Source of the DNA: a virus
IMG/VR virus record: IMGVR_UViG_3300047491_000055
Location: 1 to 33,757 of that record
Length of the DNA stretch: 33,757 bases
Direction: 5' to 3' (one strand)
In this document: positions 8,629 through 14,780 of the stretch, piece by piece
How positions within the stretch are numbered: position 1 is the stretch's first letter
How the letters are laid out: each line of letters opens with the position of its first letter
Position numbers and translations under genes: made by a program
Notes under the pieces: generated by a model
The model's database searches: none
Told to the model about the DNA's origin: nothing
Seen by the model: only the letters and a program-made list of their open reading frames with translations

Positions 8629-9152
8629 TGAGTGGCTCTACTAAACTAATGACGGCAGGGGGCGGTGGTGTATCTTTAACCCCTGCCTCTAGCATTGCTT
8701 CTGATGTAACTGTAAATGTACCTAGCCAGAACTGCACTCTTGGTATTCAAGGGCCAGCGTTTAGTGCTGTTCCTGCTACCGGAACTTCTTTGACAGGTAC
8801 GGTTTTTACAAAAATAACTTACGACAGTGAAGAATTTGATACAAATAACAATTTTTCATCCAGTCGTTTTACGCCTACGGTTGCCGGATATTATCAATTT
8901 AATTGGGCTGTTTATTTTAATTCAAGTTCTGGTTCAGAACGCGCAACTGCAATTTATAAAAACGGTTCAGCATACAAATGGAGCAATGACCTTCAGATTT
9001 CTGGAGCAATCGTTATGTCAGGCTCTGCTTTGGTTTACTTAAATGGTTCAACTGATTATGTTGAAATTTATGGCTATTCATCAAATAGCATAACAACAGG
9101 AACAACTACACATGCCGGTTGTTTTCAAGGATGTTTAGTGAGGGCTGCATAA
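8628..9152 (+). CDS. C1q/TNF-like tail fibre tip protein
   Basis: A 174-residue protein with TAATG overlaps on both sides. After a Gly/Ser-rich leader it shows a C1q-like jelly-roll pattern: FSAVPATGTS..., TKITYDSEEFDTNNNF, FTPTVAGYYQFNWAV, then a final short strand. Phage C1q-like domains form trimeric heads at fibre ends. There is no obvious adaptor domain, so it may be added to the S74 fibre just upstream or act as an independent tip. A-rich codons in the middle differ somewhat from its neighbours, as expected for a host-range module. Confidence 0.7.
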   Translation: MSGSTKLMTAGGGGVSLTPASSIASDVTVNVPSQNCTLGIQGPAFSAVPATGTSLTGTVFTKITYDSEEFDTNNNFSSSRFTPTVAGYYQFNWAVYFNSSSGSERATAIYKNGSAYKWSNDLQISGAIVMSGSALVYLNGSTDYVEIYGYSSNSITTGTTTHAGCFQGCLVRAA

Positions 9153-9319
9153 TGACTCTTTTTGAAAAACTTGTAGCGATTTATCCAGAATTGTCAGAAA
9201 AAGATTTTGGCGCACTTGGGTCAATTCGCCTCCAAAACGACTCTGATGGCAAAGGCGACTATATTGCTGAATGGAACCATCCTACATATCCTAAACCTAC
9301 AGAGGAGCAATTAGGATAA
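9152..9319 (+). CDS. Small tail-fibre-associated protein, XkdW-like, 55 aa
   Basis: The ATG at 9152 overlaps the preceding stop; a TTG further upstream in frame is less likely. The 55-residue product reads MTLFEKLVAIYPEL, then DFGALGSIRLQNDSDGKGD and YIAEWNHPTYPKPTEEQL. Such short proteins following fibre genes resemble the XkdW-type fibre-associated family. The role is probably fibre assembly or tip accessory. Its stop overlaps the homing-endonuclease start. Confidence 0.6.
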   Translation: MTLFEKLVAIYPELSEKDFGALGSIRLQNDSDGKGDYIAEWNHPTYPKPTEEQLG

Positions 9320-9840
9320 TGCGGATTTATAGCGTTACCAACAACATCAATGGCAAACAATACGTTGGCCAGACTGTGACTATGCGCTCGCGGCATGGGC
9401 ATGGTCATATGATGCGTGACGCTTATAAGAAGTATGGATTCAGCAATTTCACCTACGAAACTATTTATAGCAACGTAAAATCAGACGACTTGCTTGATTA
9501 CGCAGAACGATTCTGGATAAAAGTTATGGGGTCTATGGCTCCAAACGGCTATAATTTGGAAGAAGGCGGCAAGCGTGGAAAGTGTGTTTACCATGCGCCA
9601 CAACTTGGAAAACCGCATACTGAAGAAGTAAAACGCAAAATGTCTGAAGGCCAAAAGCGATACCTTGCTTCTTTGCCTATTCATCACAATGTTGGAAAAA
9701 CACATTCTGAAGAAACAAAGGCTAAAATGTCAGCAGCGCGTAAAGGTCGTATTCAATCTGCAGAAGAACGAGAAATGCGTAGTAAAGCAATCAAACTTTG
9801 GCATCAAAAACGTAAGGAGCAATCATGTCAGCAAGCATAA
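9319..9840 (+). CDS. GIY-YIG homing endonuclease with NUMOD3 repeats
   Basis: A 173-residue free-standing homing endonuclease. The GIY-YIG nuclease core is at the N-terminus: IYSV at 3-6, YVGQT at 15-19, a basic RSRHGHGH stretch at 23-30 and a likely catalytic Glu at 63 in YAERFW. Two NUMOD3 DNA-binding motifs follow: GKPHTEEVKRKMSEGQK at 97-113 and GKTHSEETKAKMSAARKG at 126-143. These enzymes cut a specific site in related phages and spread by repair. Here it is inserted between tail-fibre genes, overlapping both neighbours (TAATG upstream, 16 bases downstream), with more A-rich codons than its surroundings. No intron boundaries are seen. Confidence 0.9.
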   Translation: MRIYSVTNNINGKQYVGQTVTMRSRHGHGHMMRDAYKKYGFSNFTYETIYSNVKSDDLLDYAERFWIKVMGSMAPNGYNLEEGGKRGKCVYHAPQLGKPHTEEVKRKMSEGQKRYLASLPIHHNVGKTHSEETKAKMSAARKGRIQSAEEREMRSKAIKLWHQKRKEQSCQQA

Positions 9841-10892
9841 GCGGAACATCTGGAATTACGTTTCCTGATGCGTCAGTTCAAAATACTGCGGCAACTGGTT
9901 TTGGATTTAAGAACAGAATTATAAATGGGAACATGATGATTGACCAGCGTAATGCTGGGGCGAGTGTTAGCGTAACAAGCGCAAATCCATATACCGTAGA
10001 TAGATGGCAAGCAGTTGCATCACAAGCGTCTGCAAAGTTCAGCGTACAACAATCTTCTACTGCGCCAAGCGGATTCATCAACTCATTAAAAATCACATCG
10101 CTGTCTGCATACTCTGTTCCGTCAAGTGAGCAATACATTGTTCGACAATCAATCGAAGGGTTTAACACCGCCGATTTGGGTTTTGGCACGGCAACACCAA
10201 AAACAGTAACCATTTCGTTCTGGGTTAATTCAAGTCTTACAGGTTCGTTTGGTGCATCAATTTGCAATAACGATGGTTCGCGGTCTTACGCTTTTAGCTA
10301 CACCATAAACGCAGCAAATACATGGGAGCAAAAGAGTGTAACCATTACTGGCGATACCACAGGCACTTGGCAAACCGGAAACCTGACAGGGATTATATTA
10401 AGCATCTCTCTTGGGTCAACCCTTAACACAACAGAAAACACATGGGTTTCTGGTTATGGCGTTGCTCCATCTGGAAAGGTATCAGTAGTCGGCACTAACG
10501 GAGCCACCTTCTACATCACCGGAGTCCAACTGGAAAAAGGCTCGACAGCCACATCGTTTGACTACCGCCCGTATGGTACTGAACTGGCGTTGTGTCAGCG
10601 GTATTATCAAGCATTGGGTTTTAGTAGCGATAGCACATACCCAAGAGTTATTATGCCTTCATATACTTCATCTTGTTATATTGGCGGGTCTTGGACTAAT
10701 GCCGTTACTATGCGTGCTAATCCAACAGCAACGCAAGTTGGCACATGGACATACCAAAGCACAAATTCTCCTTTGACGCTAACTACTACAACAAACGGGT
10801 TTTTTGCTTACACGACATCGACAGGTACAGTAACCATTGCTGGATTTTATCCAGGCGCATCTGCTGGACTAACACTTTCTGCGGAGCTATAA
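9825..10892 (+). CDS. Second tail fibre / receptor-binding protein
   Basis: A 355-residue protein with its ATG behind AAGGAGCAATC, inside the end of the endonuclease gene. The N-terminus SISGTSGITFPDASVQ is the same type of adaptor motif as in the fibre at 7714. It continues with FKNRIINGNMMIDQRNAGA, common at the start of phage fibre carbohydrate-binding modules. A jelly-roll-like region follows, with the conserved ITGVQLEKGSTATSFDYRPYGTEL segment at about 232-252. The C-terminal about 100 residues are probably the variable host-contact part. It is followed directly by a small accessory gene. Confidence 0.75.
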   Translation: MSASISGTSGITFPDASVQNTAATGFGFKNRIINGNMMIDQRNAGASVSVTSANPYTVDRWQAVASQASAKFSVQQSSTAPSGFINSLKITSLSAYSVPSSEQYIVRQSIEGFNTADLGFGTATPKTVTISFWVNSSLTGSFGASICNNDGSRSYAFSYTINAANTWEQKSVTITGDTTGTWQTGNLTGIILSISLGSTLNTTENTWVSGYGVAPSGKVSVVGTNGATFYITGVQLEKGSTATSFDYRPYGTELALCQRYYQALGFSSDSTYPRVIMPSYTSSCYIGGSWTNAVTMRANPTATQVGTWTYQSTNSPLTLTTTTNGFFAYTTSTGTVTIAGFYPGASAGLTLSAEL

Positions 10893-11096
10893 ATGTATAA
10901 ATTAGTTAGAAATTTAGAGGCAGAAATAAAATCTGTAAAGCGTTTAACAGACAACGCCTTTATCCCTTTTGACCCAGCCAACACCGACTACCAGAAGTTC
11001 AAAAAAGACGTACTCGCTGGCGCTGAATTGCAGGATGCCGATGGCAATGTAATGACGCAAAAAGAAGCTACTGCTTTTATTGCGACTTTGCCTTGA
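10893..11096 (+). CDS. Small fibre accessory protein, 67 aa
   Basis: The ATG immediately follows the fibre stop. The 67-residue product has IPFDPANTDYQKFKKDVLAG, a pattern common in short proteins encoded right after phage tail fibres, then LQDADGNVMTQ. It probably assists fibre folding or sits at the tip, parallel to the small gene at 9152. The stop overlaps a candidate extended -10 element (TGATATAAT). Confidence 0.6.
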   Translation: MYKLVRNLEAEIKSVKRLTDNAFIPFDPANTDYQKFKKDVLAGAELQDADGNVMTQKEATAFIATLP

Positions 11097-11102
11097 TATA
11101 AT
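11074..11102 (+). promoter_or_regulatory. Candidate extended -10 promoter for lysis cassette
   Basis: TATAAT lies at 11097-11102, preceded by TG at 11094-11095, which makes an extended -10 element (TGATATAAT). The -35 region at 11074-11079 (CTTTTA) is a poor match, as often tolerated with an extended -10. Transcription would begin at about 11109, just before the lysis genes. Weak evidence from motif only. Confidence 0.35.
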
Positions 11103-11133
11103 GCTATCTGCATAAACTATTGGGATGGAAGCC

Positions 11134-11370
11134 ATGCAAGAGTTCTACGATTGGGTATTAACTGGATTTAGTGCTGTTCTTGGCTTTCTTCTTCACGCCG
11201 TATGGCAAGCCACGAAAGACCTACAACGAGCCGACCAAGAACTGACCAAACGGGTCGGTGAGATTGAGGTATTGGTAGCGGGAAACTATGTAACTCGCCA
11301 AGAGTTTGACCGCGTAGTAGATAAGCTATTTGCTAAGTTAGATTCTATTGACGCTAAGATTCAAAAATGA
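11134..11370 (+). CDS. Membrane-anchored coiled-coil protein of lysis cassette
   Basis: The ATG at 11134 is preferred (GGATGGAAGCC spacing) over the one at 11125. The product of 78 residues has one hydrophobic helix at about 7-27 (WVLTGFSAVLGFLLHAVW) followed by a charged coiled coil (KDLQRADQELTKRVGEIE) and a VTRQEFDRVVDKLFAKL helix. It overlaps the holin-like gene by four bases. The topology (N-terminal membrane helix, long soluble coil) could suit a spanin-like or holin-regulating protein, but no lipobox partner is seen. Function is not assigned. Confidence 0.6.
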   Translation: MQEFYDWVLTGFSAVLGFLLHAVWQATKDLQRADQELTKRVGEIEVLVAGNYVTRQEFDRVVDKLFAKLDSIDAKIQK

Positions 11371-11735
11371 TTCTTGAAGCCATTGCCGCTGCTTTAGTTC
11401 CTGTTGGTGTTGAAAGCATCAAACAGTTAGTGACTAAGTTTATTGGCGGTGTTAAACCAGCTAGTATTGACGAACAGATTAGACTAAACGACAGCGAGGT
11501 AGGTAAGTTAAATGCTCTTGCTGCTTTGGATGTACCCGCTGGCATACCTAGTCAATGGGTGGTTGATCTTCGTGCTTCATCTCGTTATATTGGCGCTCTC
11601 GCTGTTATTGCGATTGGCATTACTAGCATCTACCTACCTGTCGATGATTACACAAAAGGAATCGCCCTAGAAGCCGCTAATATCGCTTTTGGCTTCCTGT
11701 TTGGTTCTCGGATAATGGCTAATCTGAAAAAATGA
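11367..11735 (+). CDS. Putative holin (3-TM GTA-type)
   Basis: A 122-residue protein coupled by ATGA overlaps to both neighbours. It has a hydrophobic N-terminus (LEAIAAALVPVGVESI), a soluble loop with a VPAGIPSQWVVDLRASSRYIGA segment, and two strong membrane helices (about 73-90 and 102-115). The pattern VDLRASSRP/YIGALAV is typical of the three-helix GTA-type phage holins. Next to a GH108 endolysin without signal peptide, it would release that enzyme through the inner membrane. Confidence 0.7.
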   Translation: MILEAIAAALVPVGVESIKQLVTKFIGGVKPASIDEQIRLNDSEVGKLNALAALDVPAGIPSQWVVDLRASSRYIGALAVIAIGITSIYLPVDDYTKGIALEAANIAFGFLFGSRIMANLKK

Positions 11736-12250
11736 AAAACAACTTTGAGATTTGCCTAAAAGAAGTATTTAGGCATGAGGGGGGTTACGGCAATCATCCA
11801 GCAGACAAAGGTGGCCCTACTAATCTAGGTGTTACTCAACGGGTTTGGGAAGAATGGTGTGGCAAAAAAGTATCCGAAGATGATATGAAAGCCCTGACCA
11901 TTGAGGATGTTAAACCTCTTTACCACAATAGGTTCTGGGATGCTACTAAATGCGATGATTTGCCTTCTGGCGTTGATTATTGTGTTTTTGACACAGCTAT
12001 TAACTCTGGCCGCGTTAGGGCTGCTAAATTTCTACAGTCCGTGGTGGGAGCCGTGCCTGATGGTGTTATTGGGTCTGTTACTATCGCTTCAACTGATTTA
12101 CGCGGTGCGCGGCTGACAATCAATCAATACTGTGACAAGCGGGAAGCGTTTTTACGCGGTTTAAGCAACTTTAATGTCTTTGGGAAGGGATGGGTTAGGC
12201 GTGTTAATGAAGTACGCGCTAAAGCCCTAGAAATGGCAAATGGGCGCTGA
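11732..12250 (+). CDS. Endolysin, GH108 N-acetylmuramidase
   Basis: A 172-residue glycoside hydrolase family 108 protein. The catalytic motif HEGGY is at 15-19 (Glu16), followed by DKGGPTNLGVT at 25-35. A C-terminal peptidoglycan-binding part (PG_binding_3 type) follows: FDTAINSGRVRAAKFLQ and VPDGVIGSVT, then a FLRGLSNFNVFGKGWVRRV segment. It would cut the MurNAc-GlcNAc bond in the cell wall. There is no signal peptide or SAR helix, so it should depend on the holin-like protein upstream. Length is usual for the family. Its end overlaps the next gene. Confidence 0.9.
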   Translation: MKNNFEICLKEVFRHEGGYGNHPADKGGPTNLGVTQRVWEEWCGKKVSEDDMKALTIEDVKPLYHNRFWDATKCDDLPSGVDYCVFDTAINSGRVRAAKFLQSVVGAVPDGVIGSVTIASTDLRGARLTINQYCDKREAFLRGLSNFNVFGKGWVRRVNEVRAKALEMANGR

Positions 12251-12458
12251 TATTCTTGATAACGCCTCGGAAATCGAGAGCAACGAACGCGAAAGACTGA
12301 TTCAGAAGGCTAGACGGGCTAAACCGATTGTTGCTACCGGTCATTGCTTGTGTTGCAACGCAGAACTAGAAGATGGTCGCCGCTGGTGCGATGAATGGTG
12401 CCGAGACGATTGGTCTCTTGAGCAAGAAGCTATGAAACGCCACGGAATTAGGTTATAA
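12240..12458 (+). CDS. Small zinc-finger-like protein, 72 aa
   Basis: The ATG lies in the last codons of the endolysin gene. The product has a Glu/Arg-rich helix (ESNERERLIQKARRA), then two CxxC-type pairs: HCLCC and RRWCDEWCRDDW, suggesting one bound zinc. Such short proteins close the lysis region in many phages. The late transcript terminates about 30 bases downstream. No function is assigned. Confidence 0.65.
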   Translation: MGADILDNASEIESNERERLIQKARRAKPIVATGHCLCCNAELEDGRRWCDEWCRDDWSLEQEAMKRHGIRL

Positions 12459-12486
12459 TTTACCTAACACGCTCCCCTGTGTATTT

Positions 12487-12512
12487 GCCCCTCCAAGTGA
12501 GGGGCTTTTTTT
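12487..12512 (+). terminator. Rho-independent terminator of late operon
   Basis: Stem GCCCCTC (12487-12493), loop CAAGT, stem GAGGGGC (12499-12505), then seven T (12506-12512). It lies 28 bases after the last rightward gene. On the opposite strand the stem is not followed by a T run, so it should act mainly on the rightward transcript. It separates the converging late and leftward early operons. Confidence 0.9.
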
Positions 12513-12777
12513 ATACACCCATCATATCCAGATAAGCCTTATCCCGTTTGGTAGAACAATCACTACATCGCGGGTCTTTACCGGCCAAATCGTACCTACA
12601 GGTTTCACTCAAAGCATGAGAAATAAACTTTTGAGTAACAACAAACGTACCATCGTGGCGATATTGCCTATCTAACGCAACATACCCGTTAGCCATACCT
12701 TTACGACTATGACAGCCGTAGGGTTTGTCTGACCGAATCTTGGTGACTGCGTGAACTTCGTGGTCAAGAACTGGCAT
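12511..12777 (-). CDS. Cys-containing early protein, unknown, 88 aa
   Basis: The last gene of the leftward operon. The ATG follows GTGAGGGTAT, a good ribosome site, six bases after the upstream gene. The 88-residue product is His/Lys-rich and ends with CRYDLAGKDPRCSDCSTKRD, whose three Cys could bind zinc with one of several His. I do not recognise the family. Its stop lies inside the T run of the late terminator. Start signal and tight packing support a real gene. Confidence 0.65.
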   Translation of the reverse strand: MPVLDHEVHAVTKIRSDKPYGCHSRKGMANGYVALDRQYRHDGTFVVTQKFISHALSETCRYDLAGKDPRCSDCSTKRDKAYLDMMGV

Positions 12778-12783
12778 ATACCC

Positions 12784-12933
12784 TCACTTGATATTCATAT
12801 AAAGGCCGATTTGTGCAGCCGCATAACCTGACCATATAAGCCCGTTTGCGGTTTCTCCTTTAGCCCATTGAAGAATACCCACAACGGCATACCCGCACCC
12901 TGTAGCACCTACAATCCAATGCTCAACGGTCAT
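12784..12933 (-). CDS. Small membrane protein, 49 aa
   Basis: A 49-residue ORF starting at the ATG at 12933 inside the end of the upstream gene (ATGACCGTTGA overlap). The product MTVEHWIVGATGCGYAVVGI... has one or two hydrophobic helices (about 6-22 and 32-46) separated by KGETANG. Such tiny membrane proteins are common in phage early operons. Function unknown. Confidence 0.6.
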   Translation of the reverse strand: MTVEHWIVGATGCGYAVVGILQWAKGETANGLIWSGYAAAQIGLYMNIK

Positions 12934-13087
12934 ATTCTTCTTTCAGATTATGCGAGTTCTTGTATAACTCTACAAACCTTTCCAGCTCACGGACTGAAAA
13001 GATATAAAGAGGTTCAACATTCATACCCGCCGGAATGTAGGCACAACCAGAATCTAGTGCCAGCTTAGTTAAATAAATATCAGTCAT
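12923..13087 (-). CDS. Small unknown early protein, 54 aa
   Basis: A 54-residue ORF from the ATG at 13087, overlapping the end of the wHTH gene upstream and the start of the membrane-protein gene downstream. The product is soluble and mixed: MTDIYLTKLALDSG, then VRELERFVELYKNS. No recognisable domain. Double overlap and intact frame support translation by coupling. Confidence 0.6.
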   Translation of the reverse strand: MTDIYLTKLALDSGCAYIPAGMNVEPLYIFSVRELERFVELYKNSHNLKEEYDR

Positions 13088-13442
13088 TTTTTTTCACCGC
13101 CATGTAAGCATATAACCTAGTGTTGGGTTTTTTAATTTTGATGCGTTTAGCCAGACCTTCTTTTACAAAGGTACTCATAATCTGGCTACAGTAGTTTCGG
13201 GTAAAAGGAGTCTTTTGAGCCATTTCACACCCTGTAATTGGTTTGACCTGGGCGCGAAGGACTGACAACACTTTCTTACCCGCCATTGATAGCTTATCTT
13301 CAAAGCTGCGGTTGTCATCAACACCCCTTGGATACTTCAACGGGATGTATTTTGGCATCCCAGAAAAACCGGCTCTGTGAGTGATAATACCCATTGACTG
13401 CGGTGGTACAAACTTTCCGTAGAACACTTCTGTTAGATTCAT
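13080..13442 (-). CDS. Putative winged-helix DNA-binding protein
   Basis: A 120-residue protein with its ATG behind GAGAAGAAA. The C-terminal half looks like a winged helix-turn-helix: GKKVLSVLRAQVKPITGCEM, then TRNYCSQIMSTFVKEGLAKR and a basic wing KIKKPNTRLYAYMAV. The N-terminal half (PPQSMGIITHRAG...) is unlike anything I recognise. It could regulate early genes or act at the replication fork; only DNA binding is supported by the sequence. Confidence 0.6.
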   Translation of the reverse strand: MNLTEVFYGKFVPPQSMGIITHRAGFSGMPKYIPLKYPRGVDDNRSFEDKLSMAGKKVLSVLRAQVKPITGCEMAQKTPFTRNYCSQIMSTFVKEGLAKRIKIKKPNTRLYAYMAVKKND

Positions 13443-13450
13443 TTTCTTCT

Positions 13451-13462
13451 CAAAGTTAAAAC
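13451..13462 (-). repeat. 12-base direct repeat, downstream copy
   Basis: CAAAGTTAAAAC on the + strand (GTTTTAACTTTG on the transcribed strand), identical to 13781-13792 and 330 bases from it. It directly precedes the GAGAAGAAAATG start site of the gene ending at 13442. Confidence 0.7.
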
Positions 13463-13472
13463 AAGGAATGGA

Positions 13473-13580
13473 TTATTTCAGTTTCTTCCAACTGTTCATA
13501 AACTCATTCATGTGGTCAAAAAACCGTACCAATCTAAGGTACTGAAGTTTGCTCCAGAACTCTCTTACAAACTGATTCAT
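13473..13580 (-). CDS. Small aromatic/basic protein, 35 aa
   Basis: A 35-residue ORF from the ATG at 13580 behind AAAGGAATCGT, a good ribosome site, overlapping the stop of the 49-residue ORF by four bases (ATGA). The product MNQFVREFWSKLQYLRLVRF... is one long amphipathic helix with many aromatic and basic residues. It lies inside a segment bounded by direct repeats. Likely translated; function unknown. Confidence 0.5.
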   Translation of the reverse strand: MNQFVREFWSKLQYLRLVRFFDHMNEFMNSWKKLK

Positions 13581-13726
13581 ACGATTCCTTTAGGATGGAA
13601 AACCGCAGTATCCCGCTGCACGAAACCTCCTGAGCTGTTAGTTTCTAGCCTTCCGTTAAGAGGTGGGGTACTCGCTGCGTCCTGCTTAACGTCATTGCTT
13701 TTGGAACGCTGACTTAGGCGTGGCAT
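13577..13726 (-). CDS. Putative small protein, 49 aa, low complexity
   Basis: A 49-residue ORF from the ATG at 13726, behind a G-run (GGGGGAAAGCGG) that is only a fair ribosome site. The product MPRLSQRSKSNDVKQD... is polar and probably disordered. Its DNA contains a 10-bp hairpin, so this stretch may act as structured RNA instead of, or as well as, coding. The ATGA overlap with the next ORF favours translation. Confidence 0.4.
   Translation of the reverse strand: MPRLSQRSKSNDVKQDAASTPPLNGRLETNSSGGFVQRDTAVFHPKGIV
13654..13691 (-). other. Stem-loop inside early operon
   Basis: CGTTAAG (13654-13660) pairs with CTTAACG (13685-13691). The stem is extended by AGG (13661-13663) with CCT (13681-13683), leaving one bulged base and a loop of 17. 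A hairpin this strong is unusual within the tightly packed leftward genes. Confidence 0.55.
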
Positions 13727-13747
13727 CCGCTTTCCCCCGTTTGCGCT

Positions 13748-13774
13748 GACTTTCTACCCTGTGTGGATAGCGTC
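13748..13774 (-). other. Stem-loop just downstream of SSB stop
   Basis: On the transcribed (minus) strand CTATCC pairs with GGGTAG, one pair being G-U, around an ACACA loop (13754-13770), with flanking GAC/GTC able to extend the stem across a small internal loop. The G-U pair exists only in the leftward RNA. There is no T run, so it is not an obvious terminator; it may protect or process the mRNA. Confidence 0.45.
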
Positions 13775-13780
13775 ATCACA

Positions 13781-13792
13781 CAAAGTTAAAAC
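13781..13792 (-). repeat. 12-base direct repeat, upstream copy at SSB stop
   Basis: CAAAGTTAAAAC, identical to 13451-13462. On the minus strand it spans the TAA stop of the SSB gene. Confidence 0.7.
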
Positions 13793-14157
13793 GGCGTGTC
13801 CGTAGAGGCGCTAGGTTCCGCCATTTCCCCGCGCTTGTCAAGCACAAGTAACTTCAGAACTTCGACTTCTGTACGGTATTGTTTTACACCTTCTTTTTCC
13901 CAAGAACGAGTCTTAATCCGGCCTTCCACAAAGACCTTAGACCCTTTCCTGATAAAGTCAGCCGCAATCTTAGCCAACTGGCGGTAAGCAACGCAGTTGA
14001 ACCATTCTGTCGATTCCCTTTTCTCGCCGTTTTTGTCAGTCCATTGGTCTGATGTTGCTACAGTGAAATTAGTGATTTGATCGCCATTGTCAAAAACCTT
14101 TACATCTGGTTCTTTGCCACAGTTACCAAGAATAAATACTTTATTTACGCTGCTCAT
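13786..14157 (-). CDS. ssb: Single-stranded DNA-binding protein (SSB)
   Basis: A 123-residue protein with the OB fold of bacterial SSB: VNKVFILGNCGKEPDVK at 4-20, ITNFTVATSDQW at 28-39, ESTEWFNCVAYRQLAKIAADFIRKGSKVFVEGR at about 48-80, then VEVLKLLVLDKR. The C-terminus ends in DTPF, like the acidic protein-recruiting tip (DDIPF) of bacterial SSB, with a shorter linker. It would coat single-stranded DNA in replication and in recombination with the YqaJ exonuclease and DUF1071 protein of the same operon. It overlaps the HNH gene by four bases. Confidence 0.95.
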   Translation of the reverse strand: MSSVNKVFILGNCGKEPDVKVFDNGDQITNFTVATSDQWTDKNGEKRESTEWFNCVAYRQLAKIAADFIRKGSKVFVEGRIKTRSWEKEGVKQYRTEVEVLKLLVLDKRGEMAEPSASTDTPF

Positions 14158-14564
14158 GTTCTTCTTACTCCATGTTCTAGGGCAATTTTTCCAGCCCTTG
14201 TTCTACTGATGTTAAATTTACTGGCAATATCTTTGTAATACATTCCGGTCTTTGCTAACTCAACAATTTCCATCTTTTGTTCTTCAGACAGTTTTGTTTG
14301 AGGCAACTTAAACCCAGAAGCGGTACGCTTTTTGTTTTTAGCATCTTGCATATTGTCCTTGCGAGTACCTAAAAACAGATGGTCGATGTTATGGCATCTG
14401 CGATTATCGCATTTATGACAAACATCCATTCCTTCTGGTATTTCTCCAAAATGATAAAACCAAGCGTATCTATGAGCATACCAAGACTTATAGTTTACAG
14501 TTATGCGAACATAGCCATTTGGCCTAGGCTTGCCATGATGCTCAATACACGTAGACAAACTCAT
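14154..14564 (-). CDS. HNH homing endonuclease with HTH tail
   Basis: A 136-residue free-standing HNH endonuclease of the HNH_3 type. The core is at about 46-72: VCHKCDNRRCHNIDHLFLGT with RKDN following, giving the His, Asn and metal-binding residues plus two CxxC-like pairs. Residues about 96-133 form a helix-turn-helix (EIVELAKTGMYYKDIASKF), the usual site-recognition tail. It overlaps both neighbours by four bases (ATGA), so it is smoothly spliced into the operon next to ssb, a typical location for a mobile endonuclease. Confidence 0.85.
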   Translation of the reverse strand: MSLSTCIEHHGKPRPNGYVRITVNYKSWYAHRYAWFYHFGEIPEGMDVCHKCDNRRCHNIDHLFLGTRKDNMQDAKNKKRTASGFKLPQTKLSEEQKMEIVELAKTGMYYKDIASKFNISRTRAGKIALEHGVRRT

Positions 14565-14770
14565 TTTTTCTTGCCTTTAAGTAGTTGATAAGCGGCATAA
14601 CGCGAGCCGTTATTAGCAACCTTGATGTGGGTAACGATATTCATTCCTCGCTTGCGTAGGACTTCGATATGCGATGCCAGACGGATGGTTTTGCATCCTT
14701 TCATAGCATCGTGCGGCGTAAGGATTGTGCCTTTTTTAAGAGTGGTTTCTACCCATTCACGTTGATTCAT
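14561..14770 (-). CDS. Small HTH_39-type DNA-binding protein
   Basis: A 69-residue protein with its ATG behind GGAGCAATAAA. Residues about 15-50 match the short helix-turn-helix of the HTH_39 type: GTILTPHDAMKGCKTIRLAS, then HIEVLRKRGMNIVTH. It ends in a basic tail. Proteins of this kind are common next to phage recombination genes, but their function is unclear. The stop overlaps the HNH start. Confidence 0.7.
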   Translation of the reverse strand: MNQREWVETTLKKGTILTPHDAMKGCKTIRLASHIEVLRKRGMNIVTHIKVANNGSRYAAYQLLKGKKK

Positions 14771-14780
14771 TTTATTGCTC

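Noticed and set aside
9319-9840. Group I intron around the GIY-YIG gene
   Set aside because: Both flanking genes are complete and overlap the endonuclease gene, leaving no room for intron ends or catalytic core; it is free-standing.
12487-12512. Bidirectional terminator for both converging operons
   Set aside because: Only the rightward RNA has a U run after the stem; the leftward side is followed by AAATAC.
13463-13780. tRNA or group I intron in the repeat-bounded segment
   Set aside because: No cloverleaf, CCA end or recognisable conserved core elements were found; only two simple stem-loops are present.
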